Notes: a model not told the origin generated them from the letters alone. 64,000 nt of DNA from Pantoea coffeiphila (GCF_016909495.1 NZ_JAFBFW010000006.1:372001-436000); one strand, 5' to 3'; positions 7,978 through 16,835 are shown, counted from the stretch's first letter. Translations and numbers: made by a program.

Positions 7978-8433
7978 ATAACCCTCAGTTCTTATGTGTT
8001 ACTTAAATGTTGCCAGTAAGCGATTTCCCACCATTTAGCATCATAACCACACATCAAATCAACATTAATATCACATTACACTGTGCAAACGTGACATGCC
8101 TCATACTTTTTCCTTATGTCCATGTGGGTATTTTGCAGCAGTTTTCAGGGATATAGCCGAGCCATAAAAATGGGTCATATGATGGCGAAAGATACCGTCA
8201 ATCCCTTGAGTATCGCGGTTCTGACGGGAAACGAGGCGCGGTCGCTCACAGAGATGAAAAATGTTCTGAGGGGGAATTTACAGATAATCGCGGCGAGCCG
8301 GTGGGGAAATCAACAAACAAAAACAACATGAAAACAACATTGAGATGTGGTTTCTGTTGTCCGGTATCGTACTTGTCCGACATTTAGCGAATGCGTACTA
8401 TTGTTGTTTACGATCGGACGACCGGAAATTTAC
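7978..8433. promoter_or_regulatory. Divergent control region of the kinase-permease operon and the DeoR regulator
   Basis: A 456-bp gap without a believable gene; the 71-codon frame at 8116-8331 has no family resemblance. Near the regulator are two direct copies of AAAACAACAT at 8320-8329 and 8331-8340 (11 bp apart) and ATGTGGTTT at 8345-8353, the core of the inverted repeat upstream of the flavoprotein operon. Near the kinase end, AACCACACAT lies at 8044-8053. These shared motifs make the gap the likely binding region of the DeoR-type protein and link the two distant operons. Confidence 0.5.
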
Positions 8434-9198
8434 ATGGATCACTCAAACGGTTCAGAACGCAGGAACATCATCCTGGAAAAACTCAGGGAAAGCGGCCAGG
8501 TATTTGTTAACGATCTGGCGGAGTTCTTCAACGTCTCTCAGGAAACGATTCGTCGCGACTTCAACAAGCTTGAAGAAATGCGCTATATCAAGAAGATCCA
8601 CGGCGGTGCAGTCAGCGCGCAGTTTGGTTTTGAGCTGGAATTTAAGGAACGGGCAAAGCTGGCGGAGGAAGAGAAAAAATCCATTGCCGCACGCGCTGCC
8701 GAACTGGTGAAGCCGGGAGATTCCCTGTTTATCGACTTTGGCACCACCACCATGGAGTTCGCCCGCCAGATTAGCGCAATCAACAATCTGACGGTGATCA
8801 CCAACTCGCCGGTGATCGCCAACCTGTTCCATGATAATGCCACCATCAAACTGATTCTGATTGGCGGCGAGTTCGGTTCGTCGAAGATGGAGTGCATTGG
8901 CCCGATTGCTCTGCAGTCCATCAGTGCGTTCTACGCCGATTATGCGTTTATCGGTGCCGGGGCAGTCAGCCCGGAAGCCGGTGTGATGGACCAGGATCTG
9001 AACGAAGCTGCCATCGCCAGGCAGATGATTAAACAGAGCAATCAGGCGGTGGTGCTGGCGGATGGCCATAAGGTAAACAGCCGCGCAACCGCGCTGGTGG
9101 CCGTGTGGAAGGATATTTCCTGGCTGATTACCACCGATCCCGACCGTAAACTCAGGCAGCTCTCGTTCCCGAAACACCTGAATGTGGTTGTGGCCTGA
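8434..9198 (+). CDS. DeoR/GlpR-family transcriptional regulator
   Basis: A 254-residue DeoR-family repressor. The N-terminal helix-turn-helix contains the family signature VNDLAEFFNVSQETIRRDFNKLEEMRYIKKIHGGA at about residues 24-58, followed by the DeoR sensor domain with the DFGTTTMEF phosphate-binding loop and the GGEFGSSKMECIGP and DYAFIGAGAVSPEAGV motifs. The open frame extends upstream to 8347, but the family start is MDHSNGSERR at 8434, preceded by CGGAAA. DeoR sensors usually bind phosphorylated intermediates, so the kinase product is a plausible effector. It is divergent from the kinase and 17 bp upstream of the LysE gene, with which it may share a transcript. Confidence 0.88.
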   Translation: MDHSNGSERRNIILEKLRESGQVFVNDLAEFFNVSQETIRRDFNKLEEMRYIKKIHGGAVSAQFGFELEFKERAKLAEEEKKSIAARAAELVKPGDSLFIDFGTTTMEFARQISAINNLTVITNSPVIANLFHDNATIKLILIGGEFGSSKMECIGPIALQSISAFYADYAFIGAGAVSPEAGVMDQDLNEAAIARQMIKQSNQAVVLADGHKVNSRATALVAVWKDISWLITTDPDRKLRQLSFPKHLNVVVA

Positions 9199-9215
9199 GA
9201 TAACAGGATGTTCTG

Positions 9216-9818
9216 ATGGATGTTAATCTTGCAGGCTTTCTCCCCGCCCTGCTCCCCGTTGCGCTGTCCCCCGGAGCCAGCTTTACGCTGGCGATGAACA
9301 GCGCCCTCGCCGGAGGCCGCAGCGGTCTGGTTCGCACGCTGGTGGGCACCGCGCTGGGGATTTATACCCACGCGCTACTTATCGGGCTGGGGGTAACGGC
9401 CGTTCTGGTGGCTTCCCCCGCGATGTTCGGCGTGCTGAAAGTGGCCGGGACACTGTATCTGCTGTGGCTCGGCGTGCAGCTGATCCGCAGCGGCCTGCGA
9501 GCTGGCGCGATGGACTTCAGCGGCGTTGAAGGAGCGATAACGCTAAAGAATGCCTGGCTGGCGAACGTGCTGAATCCCAAGGCCATCGTGTTTTATCTGA
9601 CCGTGGTGTCGCAGTTTGCCGGGCGGCAGGGTGACATAACCGATTATCTGGTTCTGGCCTCGGTGCATATCGCGGTGATGGTGTTATGGCTGATTGCCGT
9701 CAGCTATTTACTGATCTTCTCCGCCAGCAAAGCCGATCCTGTGAAGATTAAAAAAACCGTGAATATCGCCGGTGGGGCGCTGCTGATTATCTTTTCGGTT
9801 TTGGCGGCTTTTCACTGA
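9216..9818 (+). CDS. LysE/RhtB-family exporter
   Basis: A 200-residue inner-membrane protein with six hydrophobic segments. It has the LysE-family N-terminal motif LPVALSPGASFTLAMNSALAGGRSGLVRTLVGTALGIYTH and the NPKAIVFYLTVVSQF motif. The family exports amino acids and related amino compounds. Start ATG has AGGATG upstream. It lies 17 bp after the DeoR regulator and ends before a bidirectional terminator, so it is the last gene of that short operon. The pairing with a permease and catabolic genes could mean relief of accumulation of a toxic amino compound, which would fit an amino-alcohol substrate (inference). Confidence 0.85.
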   Translation: MDVNLAGFLPALLPVALSPGASFTLAMNSALAGGRSGLVRTLVGTALGIYTHALLIGLGVTAVLVASPAMFGVLKVAGTLYLLWLGVQLIRSGLRAGAMDFSGVEGAITLKNAWLANVLNPKAIVFYLTVVSQFAGRQGDITDYLVLASVHIAVMVLWLIAVSYLLIFSASKADPVKIKKTVNIAGGALLIIFSVLAAFH

Positions 9819-9910
9819 GCAATTTCTGCTACGGCTACGGCTACTGTTGCAGATGCAACTGCTGCTGAGGTGCACCAGCCAGAGGTCGTGAATTTTACTG
9901 TGTAGATAAA

Positions 9911-9941
9911 AAACACCGCCAGCACAACGCCAGCGGTGTTT
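9911..9941. terminator. Bidirectional terminator between LysE exporter and ABC operon
   Basis: AAACACCGC at 9911-9919 pairs with GCGGTGTTT at 9933-9941. T-rich tracts lie on both sides, GTGTTTTCT on the plus strand and GTGTTTTTTATC on the minus strand. It separates the convergent genes ending at 9818 and 9964. Confidence 0.8.
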
Positions 9942-9963
9942 TCTAAGCAGAACGACTAACCCG

Positions 9964-10656
9964 TTACGTCCTGACCCGCAGCGCGGCTTCGATCTTATCG
10001 GCGACCTTGGTCACCACCCATGCAATCACCATATAGAACAGCACCGCAATGGCGAAGGCTTCCAGATAGTAGAAGTTCAGCGCGGCGGTCAGCTGCGCCT
10101 GGGCGAAGATATCCACCACCTCAATCGCAAAGGCCAGCGACAGCGCCTTCATAATCACCATAAACGAGTTCGCCAGATCGGGGATTGCCGAGACGATAAT
10201 CTGCGGGAACATCACCCGGCGGAACAGCTGCCAGTTGCTGTAGCCCAGCGCATGCGCGGCATCGGACTGGCCGCTGTCAAAGGCGTTCAGTGCGCCCTTC
10301 ACCACTTCGGCCTGAAACGCCGACACGCAGGCGGTCAGCGCCACGATGATAATCACCCAGTTCGGCAGGGAATGGGCATTCACTTCCACGTTCAGCACCG
10401 AGGCAACAAAGTGCAGCGCGGGCGGCAGGCCGTAGTAGGCGAGGAAAATTACCACCACCATCGGCATCCCTTTGAAGGCCACCTTCCAGGCGATCACCAG
10501 CTGACGCAGCACCGGGATGCGCCGGTATTCCACCAGCGCGAACAGGCCCCCGACCAGCGTGGAAGTGATAAAAATCAGCACCGCCATCGCCAGCGTAACG
10601 GGCACGGCATCCAGAATGCTCCAGAAGTCCGGCAGTAATACATCGATATCAAACAT
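9964..10656 (-). CDS. Polar amino acid-type ABC permease (second)
   Basis: A 230-residue membrane protein of the HisM/GlnP permease family. It has five hydrophobic segments, and the EAA-type loop is seen as SDAAHALGYSNWQLFRRVMFPQII near residues 130-155, the site of coupling to the ATPase. A GTG codon lies just before the ATG at 10656; the ATG has GGGAG at the right distance. Last gene of the operon, 13 bp after the other permease. The two permeases should form the heterodimeric channel for the binding protein at 11447 and the ATPase at 12287. Confidence 0.88.
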   Translation of the reverse strand: MFDIDVLLPDFWSILDAVPVTLAMAVLIFITSTLVGGLFALVEYRRIPVLRQLVIAWKVAFKGMPMVVVIFLAYYGLPPALHFVASVLNVEVNAHSLPNWVIIIVALTACVSAFQAEVVKGALNAFDSGQSDAAHALGYSNWQLFRRVMFPQIIVSAIPDLANSFMVIMKALSLAFAIEVVDIFAQAQLTAALNFYYLEAFAIAVLFYMVIAWVVTKVADKIEAALRVRT

Positions 10657-10669
10657 CACACTCTCCCGG

Positions 10670-11377
10670 TCAGAGGCTTGCCGTGAACTTCACCTTCGAA
10701 TCGGCCGTTTTTGAGCTGTACTTTGCATGGCGGCGTTCAAAGAAGCGCACAATAAGCCAGGCCACCAGGCACAGCAGCGAGTAGATCACCGCCAGCACCA
10801 GATAGGTGCCGAACTGATACTGGTTATAGTCGCGCTCCATAATCAGATGCGCCGTTGCCATAATGTCGGCGGCCCCGATATACATCACCAGTGCCACGTT
10901 GTGGATCAGGTAAATGATCGCGTTGCCGTAGCCGGGCAGCGCGATGTGCACCGCCTGCGGGCCGATGACGCGGAATATTTTTTGCCGGAAGGAATAACCG
11001 AGACTGTCCGCCGCATCGTGCTGTCCGCGCTCAACGGCCAGATACGCCGGGCGCAGTACCTCCGACAGATAGCCTCCGTGATACAGGCTCAGGCCAATCA
11101 TCGCGGCGATATTGGCGGAGAACACATCACCCAGTCCCAGCAGCGATGACACCAGCGGCAGCCCGTAAAAGGCAACAAACAGTTGCAGCACCACCGGTAC
11201 GCTGCGCGCATAGGATACGTACAAATCGGCCAGCTGACCGACCACGGGGATACGGTAAACCCGAAGGGTTGTGGCGATCAGCGCGAGGATAAACCCGACG
11301 ATGATGGCGACGAACATAATCCCGAGTGTCAGCGGCAGGGCTGACAGCAGCTCGGGAATCATGGAAGCGAGATCCAC
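10670..11377 (-). CDS. Polar amino acid-type ABC permease (first)
   Basis: A 235-residue permease with hydrophobic segments from residue about 15 onward and the conserved loop QHDAADSLGYSFRQKIFRVIGPQAVHIALPGYGNA, typical of the amino-acid ABC permeases. The start is GTG at 11377 with AGGAG nine bases upstream. It lies 69 bp after the binding-protein gene in the same operon. Lower stringency on substrate: this subfamily handles amino acids, opines and sulfur-containing amino acid derivatives. Confidence 0.88.
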   Translation of the reverse strand: MDLASMIPELLSALPLTLGIMFVAIIVGFILALIATTLRVYRIPVVGQLADLYVSYARSVPVVLQLFVAFYGLPLVSSLLGLGDVFSANIAAMIGLSLYHGGYLSEVLRPAYLAVERGQHDAADSLGYSFRQKIFRVIGPQAVHIALPGYGNAIIYLIHNVALVMYIGAADIMATAHLIMERDYNQYQFGTYLVLAVIYSLLCLVAWLIVRFFERRHAKYSSKTADSKVKFTASL

Positions 11378-11446
11378 GTTGCAATACTCCTGAATACAGT
11401 TTCAGCCGGTATGCCCGGCTGAAAACCTCGGGTTAAAGCGGAGGCG

Positions 11447-12265
11447 TTATTTGATGTACTTGCTGACGTCTTCGCCAAACCATTTCACCGACAGCTTATC
11501 CAGCGTGCCGTCATCCTTCAGCTCTTTCAGCGCCTTGCTGATGTCATCGCTCAGAACTTTGTTCTCATCCGACTTGTGGATCAGCGCGTAAGTGTTGTTG
11601 ATCACCACCGGCTCGCTGGCCACGATGTTCAGCTTCTGGTTGTCGATAACCGTCTGCTCGCCGAGGTTGGAAGGCAGGATCAGCGCATCGTATTTGCCGT
11701 TCTGTACTTCTTTCAGGCGATCCGGGTAAGGGATACCGGCGCTGGAGGCTTTGATATTAATCTTGTCGGCCGGGTTTTCCTGCTGCCACTGGGTGATGAA
11801 CTTGTACACGCCGCCACCGGCGGTGACTGGTACGATTTTCTTGCCGACCAGCCCTTTCATATCCTCGATCTTGTCGTCTTTACGGCTGTAGATCTTCATC
11901 AGGCTGGCACCCATCGGGTTGTCCGGGATCAGGAACTGCTTGCTGCGCGCGGGCGCTTTGTAATAGCCACCGGTGGCCATATCGTATTTACCGGTGACCA
12001 GCCCGGTTTCCTGCGCAATATCCGCCGCGCCTTCCATCACAAACTTGTACTGCGGCAGCCTGGCGTTCACCGCCTTCAGCACGTCCGGCTCGTAGCCCTG
12101 CGGCTCCACGCCAATCGCACCCCAGGAGAGCGGCTTGGATTCTGCGGCGGTGGCGATTTTGATGGTGCGAACGGACTCTGCGTAGCTGGCTCCGGCGGCG
12201 GTCATCGCCAGCGTGACGGCAACCGGCAGGGCCAGGCGGCGTAAAACAGTTTTGAATGCAGGCAT
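11447..12265 (-). CDS. Periplasmic substrate-binding protein (SBP family 3)
   Basis: A 272-residue secreted binding protein. The Sec signal peptide covers roughly residues 1-29 (MPAFKTVLRRLALPVAVTLAMTAAGASYA). The mature part has the family 3 layout with GYEPDVLKAVNARL, a KYDMATGGYYKAPARSKQF segment equivalent to the ligand-binding Asp/Arg region, and DNPMGASLM. The start ATG has AAGGA at good spacing. Lying in an operon with an FMO-like flavoprotein and two CMD-domain proteins suggests the ligand is a compound oxidised in the cytoplasm rather than a standard amino acid. Confidence 0.88.
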   Translation of the reverse strand: MPAFKTVLRRLALPVAVTLAMTAAGASYAESVRTIKIATAAESKPLSWGAIGVEPQGYEPDVLKAVNARLPQYKFVMEGAADIAQETGLVTGKYDMATGGYYKAPARSKQFLIPDNPMGASLMKIYSRKDDKIEDMKGLVGKKIVPVTAGGGVYKFITQWQQENPADKINIKASSAGIPYPDRLKEVQNGKYDALILPSNLGEQTVIDNQKLNIVASEPVVINNTYALIHKSDENKVLSDDISKALKELKDDGTLDKLSVKWFGEDVSKYIK

Positions 12266-12286
12266 GTCTTCGTTTCCTTTTAATTA

Positions 12287-13024
12287 TTAGATGATGCGTT
12301 CAGCGTTAAGGAATTGCGCAAGTCGTGGCGTTGACGGGTTGTCAAAGATCTCCGCCGGGCTGCCTTCTGCGGCCACCACGCCCTGATCCATAAATACAAT
12401 TCGGTTCGAGATATTTTTGGCAAACTGCATTTCGTGCGTCACCAGCAGCGAGGTAATGCCGGAAGACGTCACATCTTTAATCACCTTCAGCACTTCACCC
12501 ACCAGTTCCGGGTCCAGCGATGAGGTGGGTTCATCAAACAAAATCACATCCGGGCGAACCGCCAGCGCACGGGCGATGCCGGTACGCTGTAGCTGCCCGC
12601 CGGAAAGCTGCGACGGGTAATTGTCGAGCCTGGTCGACAGGCCAACCCGATCCAGTTCCTGACGGGCGATTTCCCGCGCTTCCTCCTTCGATTTGCGCTG
12701 AACCACTATCAGAGGGTCCATGACGTTTTCCAGCACTGTCATATTCTTAAAGACGTTGAACTGCTGGAACACCATGGCGGTACGCAGGCGGATAGCCTGA
12801 ATTGCCGCTTTATCCGCCGCGCGATAATCCATGCGGATATCGTCGAAGGTGATGGTGCCGGAGGACGGTTTCGCCAGATAGTTAATGCAGCGCAGCAGCG
12901 TGGTTTTACCGGTGCCGCTCGGGCCGATAATCGACACCACATCGCCACGATTTACCGAAAGGTTGACGCCTTTCAGGATCGGGGTGCTGCCGTAAGAGAG
13001 CGTAATATCGTTAAGTTCAAGCAT
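12287..13024 (-). CDS. Polar amino acid-type ABC transporter ATP-binding protein
   Basis: A 245-residue ATPase with Walker A GPSGTGKTT at about residues 33-41, signature LSGGQ near 140, Walker B ILFDEPTSSLDP near 160-172 and the H-loop in LLVTHEMQF. This is the GlnQ/HisP family. It sits between the CMD-domain protein genes and the binding-protein gene on the same strand, so it energises the two permeases at 9964 and 10670. Confidence 0.9.
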   Translation of the reverse strand: MLELNDITLSYGSTPILKGVNLSVNRGDVVSIIGPSGTGKTTLLRCINYLAKPSSGTITFDDIRMDYRAADKAAIQAIRLRTAMVFQQFNVFKNMTVLENVMDPLIVVQRKSKEEAREIARQELDRVGLSTRLDNYPSQLSGGQLQRTGIARALAVRPDVILFDEPTSSLDPELVGEVLKVIKDVTSSGITSLLVTHEMQFAKNISNRIVFMDQGVVAAEGSPAEIFDNPSTPRLAQFLNAERII

Positions 13025-13066
13025 GGAATTCAGTGTCCTCTCGGCTATGCCGGGCGCAGAACGGGT

Positions 13067-13633
13067 TTATTTTTCCACCCCGGCATGGCCGAGGACGTGC
13101 ATCAGGCGATTCGCCCAGCCAAAAATGGCGGTGGCGTGGATCAGGTCGATAATTTCGCGATCGTTCATACCCACTTCGCGCAGCGCCGCCACATCTTCCG
13201 GCGTGGCTTCAGACGGCGTGACTGACAGGCGGCGGGCAAAGCGATAAATTGCCGCATCGCGTGGACCGAGCTGGTCTTCGCGGTGGTAATACAGGGCGCT
13301 GACCAGCGCGTTATCTTTGCGCAGCTGTGCGTGGCGGCGGGCGTGAACCACTGCGCAGTATTTGCAGCCGTTGACCAGCGATGCGCCCAGCGCACCCAGC
13401 TCGCGGTCGGCGCGGTCCAGGCCGCCTTCCACATACATAATGGCGTTAAACAGCAGCGTGCGGGCCACGTAGCTTTCCGGGTCGTGCGCCAGAGTGCGCA
13501 CGTACTCCGACACCTTCTTGTTTGACGGCGTGACCTGCATCGCGGCCAGCTGTTCCGGGGTGGCATCGGCCAGTTCAACCGGGGCGATCCACGGGTGCCA
13601 GCTCAGCGGTTTCAGGGTAACGGACGGGATCAT
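13067..13633 (-). CDS. AhpD-like alkylhydroperoxidase domain protein
   Basis: A 188-residue carboxymuconolactone-decarboxylase-fold protein. The AhpD-type redox motif is seen as CKYCAVVHARRH, that is C-x2-C-x3-H, near residues 104-115. It starts within the stop codon of the next upstream gene (4-bp overlap). It resembles the peroxidase-related family I remember as Avi_7169, which travels with CMD proteins, ABC importers and flavin monooxygenases. A role in removing peroxide or electrophilic products made by the flavoprotein is plausible (inference). Confidence 0.8.
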   Translation of the reverse strand: MIPSVTLKPLSWHPWIAPVELADATPEQLAAMQVTPSNKKVSEYVRTLAHDPESYVARTLLFNAIMYVEGGLDRADRELGALGASLVNGCKYCAVVHARRHAQLRKDNALVSALYYHREDQLGPRDAAIYRFARRLSVTPSEATPEDVAALREVGMNDREIIDLIHATAIFGWANRLMHVLGHAGVEK

Positions 13634-14112
13634 GCGGACCTCATCAGACGCAGACCTGCGGCGACGCGCGTCTGGAAATTCACAAAGGCAATCAGTTCAG
13701 ACAGCGCCACAATCTGCGGATTGTTCAGCCCGGCCTGCTCCAGCCGCCGGATCGCGTCGGCGTCGGCGCGGTCTGGCGTCAGGGTAATCAGGTCGCTGTG
13801 GCGGCCCAGCGTTGCCAGCGGTTCAGGCAGCGCAGACTCCCCGGCGGCCAGCGCCAGCAGCGATCCATCCGGTTGCTGTTCTGCCAGCAGCGCATCGTAT
13901 TCGGCAATCAGCGGGCTATCGCTATTCAGTGCGGCGATGCGGCGGGCCAGCGCCAGGCGCAGTGCCGCATTCAGCCCCAGATCGTGTTCGGGCATCAGTA
14001 CGGAACGGCGACAGGCTTCTGCGCCGTCAACAAACTCGGTACGGAAGCGACGGGCGTGGAACAGCGCATCGTCCGGCTTCAGACCGGCGGCTTTATCTAT
14101 GGCGTCGATCAC
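13630..14112 (-). CDS. CMD-domain protein without redox cysteines
   Basis: A 160-residue protein from a GTG at 14112. That start has AAGGAG eight bases upstream and overlaps the previous stop by 4 bp, whereas the open frame reaches 14154. Overall layout resembles the CMD-domain family I recall as Avi_7170. It has a single Cys (ACRRSVL) and no C-x2-C pair, so it should not be a peroxidase by the AhpD mechanism. It is coupled on both sides by 4-bp overlaps, to the FMO-like gene and the AhpD-like gene, which argues for a complex or tight stoichiometry. Confidence 0.75.
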   Translation of the reverse strand: MIDAIDKAAGLKPDDALFHARRFRTEFVDGAEACRRSVLMPEHDLGLNAALRLALARRIAALNSDSPLIAEYDALLAEQQPDGSLLALAAGESALPEPLATLGRHSDLITLTPDRADADAIRRLEQAGLNNPQIVALSELIAFVNFQTRVAAGLRLMRSA

Positions 14113-15578
14113 AACGCATTCTCCTTTTTCAGCAGAGGTGAGGCATCCACCCACTCGTCGCCCTGCAGTTCTGGGGTGTCGTAAGCCTGTAAACTGGCGT
14201 AATGGCTGGCGATGTCTTCGGCAAACAGCGATGCGGTAATCCCGCGCACCAGCCGCTCGGCCCCGGCGCTGACCGCCGGAATATCGCCGGAGACCTTGCC
14301 GTGCGTCAGCATGGCGGCATCGTTAAAGCAGTAAATCTGGGCAAGCTGCGGGCAGCTTCCCGGTACTTTCTCGCGGAACTCGAAATCCGGCCCGAGGTCG
14401 GGTGCGTCCAGCATGCTGGCGCGCGGGGTGCCCATTTCCGGCGTGTAGCGGCCGTCAGACCAGCTGCGGATAAACGGGGCAACGGCGGCGAACTCAGGCC
14501 GGCCGTTAAAATCGTTGGCAAAACCGGTGGCGGCAATCAAAAAGTCGTAATGCTTCTCGCCCTGAGTGGTGGTAATCGCCAGGCCTTCACCTTCTTCCCG
14601 CACCGCCTTGATGCCGCAGTTCAGGTAGAAGTGCGCCTGCGGGTGGCGGGAAACGCGCAGCGTGGAGGATCGCGGCGGCGGCGTCTGCGAAGCGGAGGTG
14701 TAGTCAACGAACTTCCACTTCCAGTCGTCCGCCAGGCGATGCATACCGTGAACCACGCCCTGGCTACCGATGCCGGTCATTTTATTGATGCGCGGCATTT
14801 CAGCACGGCGGATCAGCATATCTACCGCAGCGGCACCGGCCTCCAGCGCCGTGGCGGCGTTATCCATTGAGGATGCGCCCGCACCGATCACCGCCACGCT
14901 TTTCCCGCTCAGCGCCGCGAAGTCGATATCGTCAGCGGAGTGCGCCCAGAAGCGGCGATCGACGCCCTGCAGGAAGTCAGGAACGGCAGCCCCGCCCAGA
15001 CCGGAGCGTCCGGTGGCCAGCACCAGCCGACGGGTATAAATTCGCCCGGTTTCGGCACCGGTGAGGTCCAGCGCAATCAGGTCGTCGATTGGGGTGATAG
15101 CGGTAATACGAACGTTGTTACGCACCGGCAGGTCCAGCACCTGGCGATACCACACCAGATAATCCATCCACTGTGCTTTCGGAATTTTATCCAACTCCTG
15201 CCAGGCCTCTGTGCCCCACTGGGCGGTAAACCAGGCGCGGAACGTCAGCTGCGGCAGACCGAGCGCCGGGCCGTGCAGCGTTTTTGGTGAGCGCAGGGTT
15301 TCCATGCGGGCGAAGGTGATCCACGGGCCTTCCTCTCCGGCCGGAGCGGCATCATAGGCCACTACGTTGCTGATGCCGGTGAACAGCAGTTTCGCCGTGG
15401 CCGCCAGGCCGCACATTCCGGCTCCGATCACCACCACGTCGCGCACGGCTTCACCGTGCAGGGTGCGCGGCGGCACCCAGGATTTTGCCGGAAGCTCAAG
15501 CAGTTCAAGATCGGATTGAAGCCGCTCTTCCAGAGCCTGAAGGCCGATCGCCGTTGCTGATGCAGCATAATGCGTCAT
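14109..15578 (-). CDS. FMO-like NAD(P)/FAD-binding oxidoreductase
   Basis: A 489-residue flavoprotein with two Rossmann motifs: GAGMCG near residue 52 for FAD and GAGASS near residue 230 for NAD(P). FARMETLRSPK and FLIAATGFAND are typical of class B flavoprotein monooxygenases and related SidA/FMO-like proteins. The start ATG has AGGA nine bases upstream, and this is the first gene of the seven-gene operon. Together with the CMD proteins and ABC importer it should oxygenate or oxidise an imported compound. The exact reaction is unknown; N- or S-oxygenation is the usual chemistry for the family. Confidence 0.8.
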   Translation of the reverse strand: MTHYAASATAIGLQALEERLQSDLELLELPAKSWVPPRTLHGEAVRDVVVIGAGMCGLAATAKLLFTGISNVVAYDAAPAGEEGPWITFARMETLRSPKTLHGPALGLPQLTFRAWFTAQWGTEAWQELDKIPKAQWMDYLVWYRQVLDLPVRNNVRITAITPIDDLIALDLTGAETGRIYTRRLVLATGRSGLGGAAVPDFLQGVDRRFWAHSADDIDFAALSGKSVAVIGAGASSMDNAATALEAGAAAVDMLIRRAEMPRINKMTGIGSQGVVHGMHRLADDWKWKFVDYTSASQTPPPRSSTLRVSRHPQAHFYLNCGIKAVREEGEGLAITTTQGEKHYDFLIAATGFANDFNGRPEFAAVAPFIRSWSDGRYTPEMGTPRASMLDAPDLGPDFEFREKVPGSCPQLAQIYCFNDAAMLTHGKVSGDIPAVSAGAERLVRGITASLFAEDIASHYASLQAYDTPELQGDEWVDASPLLKKENAL

Positions 15579-15667
15579 GGTTATTTTCCTGAATGCTATC
15601 TTCCCCGAGCGGCGGGCAGCCTGCCTGCAAAACCCCGGATAGCGTCAATTTTTATTATTCAAAAAAA

Positions 15668-15709
15668 GCATGATTAAGCAGTAAGAATTAGATATTCACA
15701 TAATCATGC
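15668..15709. promoter_or_regulatory. Inverted repeat in the leader of the FMO/ABC operon
   Basis: GCATGATTA at 15668-15676 is the exact reverse complement of TAATCATGC at 15701-15709, in the AT-rich 290-bp gap upstream of the FMO-like gene. Possible regulator site, perhaps for the LysR protein encoded just upstream. The rest of the gap (15579-15868) holds no gene. Confidence 0.35.
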
Positions 15710-15868
15710 GCAATCGCTGGATAATCCTCCGCGCTATGATTTGTGTCAAGAAAGTGCTTACATTTCGAACGACGGATTTCTTATATCTTATGCCGAAATT
15801 GATATATAGGCGGGTTTGGCAAGGTCAGAGCAGCGGCGCATTCCTGAAGGAGACGCGCCGTGTAGCGA

Positions 15869-16831
15869 TCAGCTGTCCTGGTTGATCAGCCGCATCACGC
15901 GCGGGTGTTCAGCGGCAGGCAGCTGCTGGAAGCCGGGCAGCAGCGTGGCGGCCGCCGCAGCCAGCGCGCTGACCAGCGACTGCGCGGCGCTGGAAAGCGG
16001 CCGCCCCTGCGGGGTGATCACGCCGAAGAAATAGGGGATTTCTTCCTCAAGCGGGCGAATCGCCACGCCCGCCAGCGGCATGCCCCAGGCGGTAACCGGC
16101 TCCAGAATGGCTACGCCAAGCCCGGCGCGCACGCAGGAAAGGATATTGGCGGAGGAGTTAGTTTCGATGGTTTCATGCAGCGGCGTTTTCAGCTTTTTAA
16201 GCGCTTTTTCAAAGCGGCCGCGCAGGCGCAGCGGATTCCAGGGCGCAATCAGCCGCCGCCCGGCCAGATCGCTAAGCGCGATCTGCGCCTGCGCCGCCAG
16301 CGGGTCGTCCTGCGGCAGTGCCACCGCGCAGCGCGACTGGCCGATCCAGTGCAGCTCCACCGCGTGATGCTCCAGCGGCAGGCTGCACAGCGCAATGTCC
16401 GCTTCGCCGGAGATCACCGCGTGCGCCGTGTGCTCGGCGGATTCACTGATAATCTGCACCTTGTTTTGCAGGCTCAGCGAGGCCAGCGCCAGCGGCAGCA
16501 GCCCCGCCGCCAGGGCGGGCGTGGCGGCGATATGCAGCGGACGATGCTGCTGACTGCCGATTTCCTGCGCCCGCAGGCGGATCTGCTGTAGCGACAGCAA
16601 CGCTTTTTGTACGTACTGATGCAGCTGTAGCGCTTCCGAGGTGGGGTGGATGCGCGGCCCGTTGCGGATAAACAGCGGATAGCCCAGCGACTGCTCAAGA
16701 TCCTGAATCAGCCGTGAAACAGCGGGCTGTGAACGATCCAGCGCTTTCGCCGCCGCCGTCACGCTTCCGGCGGAAATCACCGCGGCGAAGGCTTCCAGCT
16801 GCTTTAAATCCAAATCCTGCAGTGGCGTCAC
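15869..16831 (-). CDS. LysR-family transcriptional regulator
   Basis: A 320-residue LysR protein with the N-terminal winged helix (LKQLEAFAAVISAGSVTAAAKALDRSQPAVSRLIQDLEQSLGYPLFIR) and a type 2 periplasmic-binding-like effector domain. The frame opens earlier, but the best start is GTG at 16831, which has CAGGAG eight bases before it and lies 4 bp after the SorC stop. It is therefore probably co-translated at the end of the polyol operon. It may instead control the FMO/ABC operon that starts 290 bp downstream; both are possible. Confidence 0.85.
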   Translation of the reverse strand: MTPLQDLDLKQLEAFAAVISAGSVTAAAKALDRSQPAVSRLIQDLEQSLGYPLFIRNGPRIHPTSEALQLHQYVQKALLSLQQIRLRAQEIGSQQHRPLHIAATPALAAGLLPLALASLSLQNKVQIISESAEHTAHAVISGEADIALCSLPLEHHAVELHWIGQSRCAVALPQDDPLAAQAQIALSDLAGRRLIAPWNPLRLRGRFEKALKKLKTPLHETIETNSSANILSCVRAGLGVAILEPVTAWGMPLAGVAIRPLEEEIPYFFGVITPQGRPLSSAAQSLVSALAAAAATLLPGFQQLPAAEHPRVMRLINQDS

Positions 16832-16835
16832 GGCT

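Noticed and set aside
8116..8331. Small plus-strand frame of 71 codons in the kinase/DeoR gap
   Set aside because: No family resemblance and no convincing ribosome site; the gap has regulatory repeats and the frame crosses no conserved-looking sequence.
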